Under the pieces are notes generated by a model, which worked only from the letters and a program-made list of their open reading frames with translations, was not told the DNA's origin and did not search any database. From a bacterium (GTDB taxonomy: Bacteria > Spirochaetota > UBA4802 > UBA5550): a DNA stretch of 14,144 nucleotides. Both the position numbers and the translations under genes were made by a program. The stretch's first letter is position 1. Each line of letters begins with the position of its first letter. The stretch is from NCBI GenBank assembly GCA_024224995.1, contig JAAENB010000711.1, forward strand, positions 1 through 14,144, written 5' to 3'. Of this stretch, positions 13,741 through 14,144 are shown one piece after another.

Positions 13741-13900
13741 AAAAGTTATGACTCTAACTTTTGTAACAGTGTTATCTTAACAGCAGGCCTATTCTAGCCT
13801 ACTGGCCGGGTGTTAAGGTTATTAGTAGCTTCTCAATAACCCGGCAGATAAAGGGGATCAACCCGGTTTTTCCGGAGATTTTTATCTGCCGGTTTTTTTT
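13741..13900 (+). ncRNA. candidate structured RNA made of five contiguous helices
   Basis: Five helices tile the segment without unpaired linkers. These are 13741-13748 with 13755-13762; 13763-13767 with 13771-13775; 13776-13782 with 13811-13817 (inner stem near 13785-13800); 13818-13823 with 13835-13840; and 13841-13852 with 13881-13892, followed by a T8 run. An alternative 7-bp stem, GCCGGGT (13805-13811) with ACCCGGC (13839-13845), would break the last three helices and act as an antiterminator. No open reading frame is present. It may be a stand-alone RNA or an attenuator for a gene beyond the right edge. I matched no known riboswitch class. Confidence 0.5.
13841..13900 (+). terminator. 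intrinsic terminator, plus strand
   Basis: CCGGCAGATAAA (13841-13852) pairs perfectly with TTTATCTGCCGG (13881-13892), followed by T8 (13893-13900). The 28-base loop can hold a small internal CCGG/CCGG stem. On the opposite strand it is preceded by A's, so it works rightward only. No gene upstream of it on the plus strand is visible for at least 2.5 kb, which implies a noncoding transcript. Confidence 0.75.
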
Positions 13901-14144
13901 ATTTTCGGCTTATCCCGGTTAATATATCTTCCTGAATATGATCTTTCCATTGTTGAGAGTGCTGACCCTGCGAAGCAGGGAAGAAATACGGAAGAAACTG
14001 TGATGATACCGGGGTCTATTTTGCGAAGATGCTCCGGCCAGGGTTTGGTTCTGAGAGACGTTGCAGTGCAACGCCTTTACTGGCTGGTTTCAGGCCAGGG
14101 TTATGGAGATTCCGGGAAGGTGTAGCTACCCCTGCGAGGGGGGC
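13901..14144. other. hairpin-rich noncoding segment with a direct repeat, cut by the right edge
   Basis: No convincing gene is visible. Stems include CCCTGC/GCAGGG around GAA (13966-13980), CCGGGG with CTCCGG (14009-14014 and 14032-14037), CGTTGC/GCAACG around AGT (14059-14073), CTGGC/GCCAG (14080-14084 and 14094-14098) and CCCCT/AGGGG around GCG (14129-14141). GGCCAGGGTT occurs at 14036-14045 and 14093-14102. TGCGA occurs in the loop of the first, second and last stems. Local GC content is higher than in the flanking AT-rich DNA. It could be a structured RNA, a palindromic repeat family or part of a mobile element. Confidence 0.45.

Noticed and set aside
13741..13900. Known riboswitch, T-box, RNase P RNA, tmRNA or 6S RNA
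   Set aside because: I looked for their conserved cores, such as the T-box GGGTGG element and the RNase P GAGGAAAGTCC element, and found none.
14111..14141. Resemblance of TCCGGGAAGG to the SRP RNA domain IV motif
   Set aside because: The conserved GGAAGGAGC loop and the matching opposite strand are not present, so an SRP RNA call is not supported.
14017..14144. Minus-strand open frame of about 42 codons entering from the right edge
   Set aside because: It runs through several palindromes, has no recognisable protein features, and its translation looks like that of noncoding repeat DNA. It cannot be excluded without more sequence.

Overview
The window looks like a chromosomal segment of a bacterium with an outer membrane, most likely a spirochaete or a relative. 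The evidence is two lipobox-bearing lipoproteins, an M30-type metallopeptidase lipoprotein, a PorV/UPF0164-like barrel fused to FlgD-type Ig modules and an OmpA C-terminal domain, and a FecR-domain secreted protein. Base composition is moderately AT-rich with frequent ATA isoleucine codons. The phylum call is inference from protein style; no rRNA or tRNA is present to confirm it. No phage, insertion sequence or CRISPR array was seen.

Layout. At the left, a two-gene minus-strand operon (245-2348) encodes a small lipoprotein and the M30-like peptidase. It diverges, across a clear pair of promoters, from a plus-strand group (2572-6558): the large barrel/Ig/OmpA protein, a mannosyl-3-phosphoglycerate phosphatase of the HAD superfamily, and a small four-helix membrane protein. 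A convergent zone (6560-6782) holds terminators, two mutually exclusive hairpins and a possible small RNA. Two minus-strand genes follow for secreted proteins: a FecR-domain protein with a long structured leader, and an unrecognised protein with glycine-rich short repeats.

A promoter with an inverted repeat near its start then drives a RelE/ParE-type toxin-antitoxin pair (9035-9511), and 29 bases later an APC-superfamily amino acid permease (9541-11262) with a soluble insert of about 100 residues. The permease converges, through a perfect 30-base palindrome, on a minus-strand pair of radical SAM genes that resemble the STM4011/STM4012 families first named in Salmonella. Their function is unknown, and the other members of that cluster are not visible here.

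The last 630 bases contain no gene I can support. They do contain the likely promoter of the radical SAM pair with four helically phased A5 tracts just upstream, and then a plus-strand segment (13741-13892) tiled by five helices with no linker bases, ending in a T-tract. A second hairpin-rich segment with a 10-base direct repeat runs off the right edge. This end region is the best candidate here for something undescribed.
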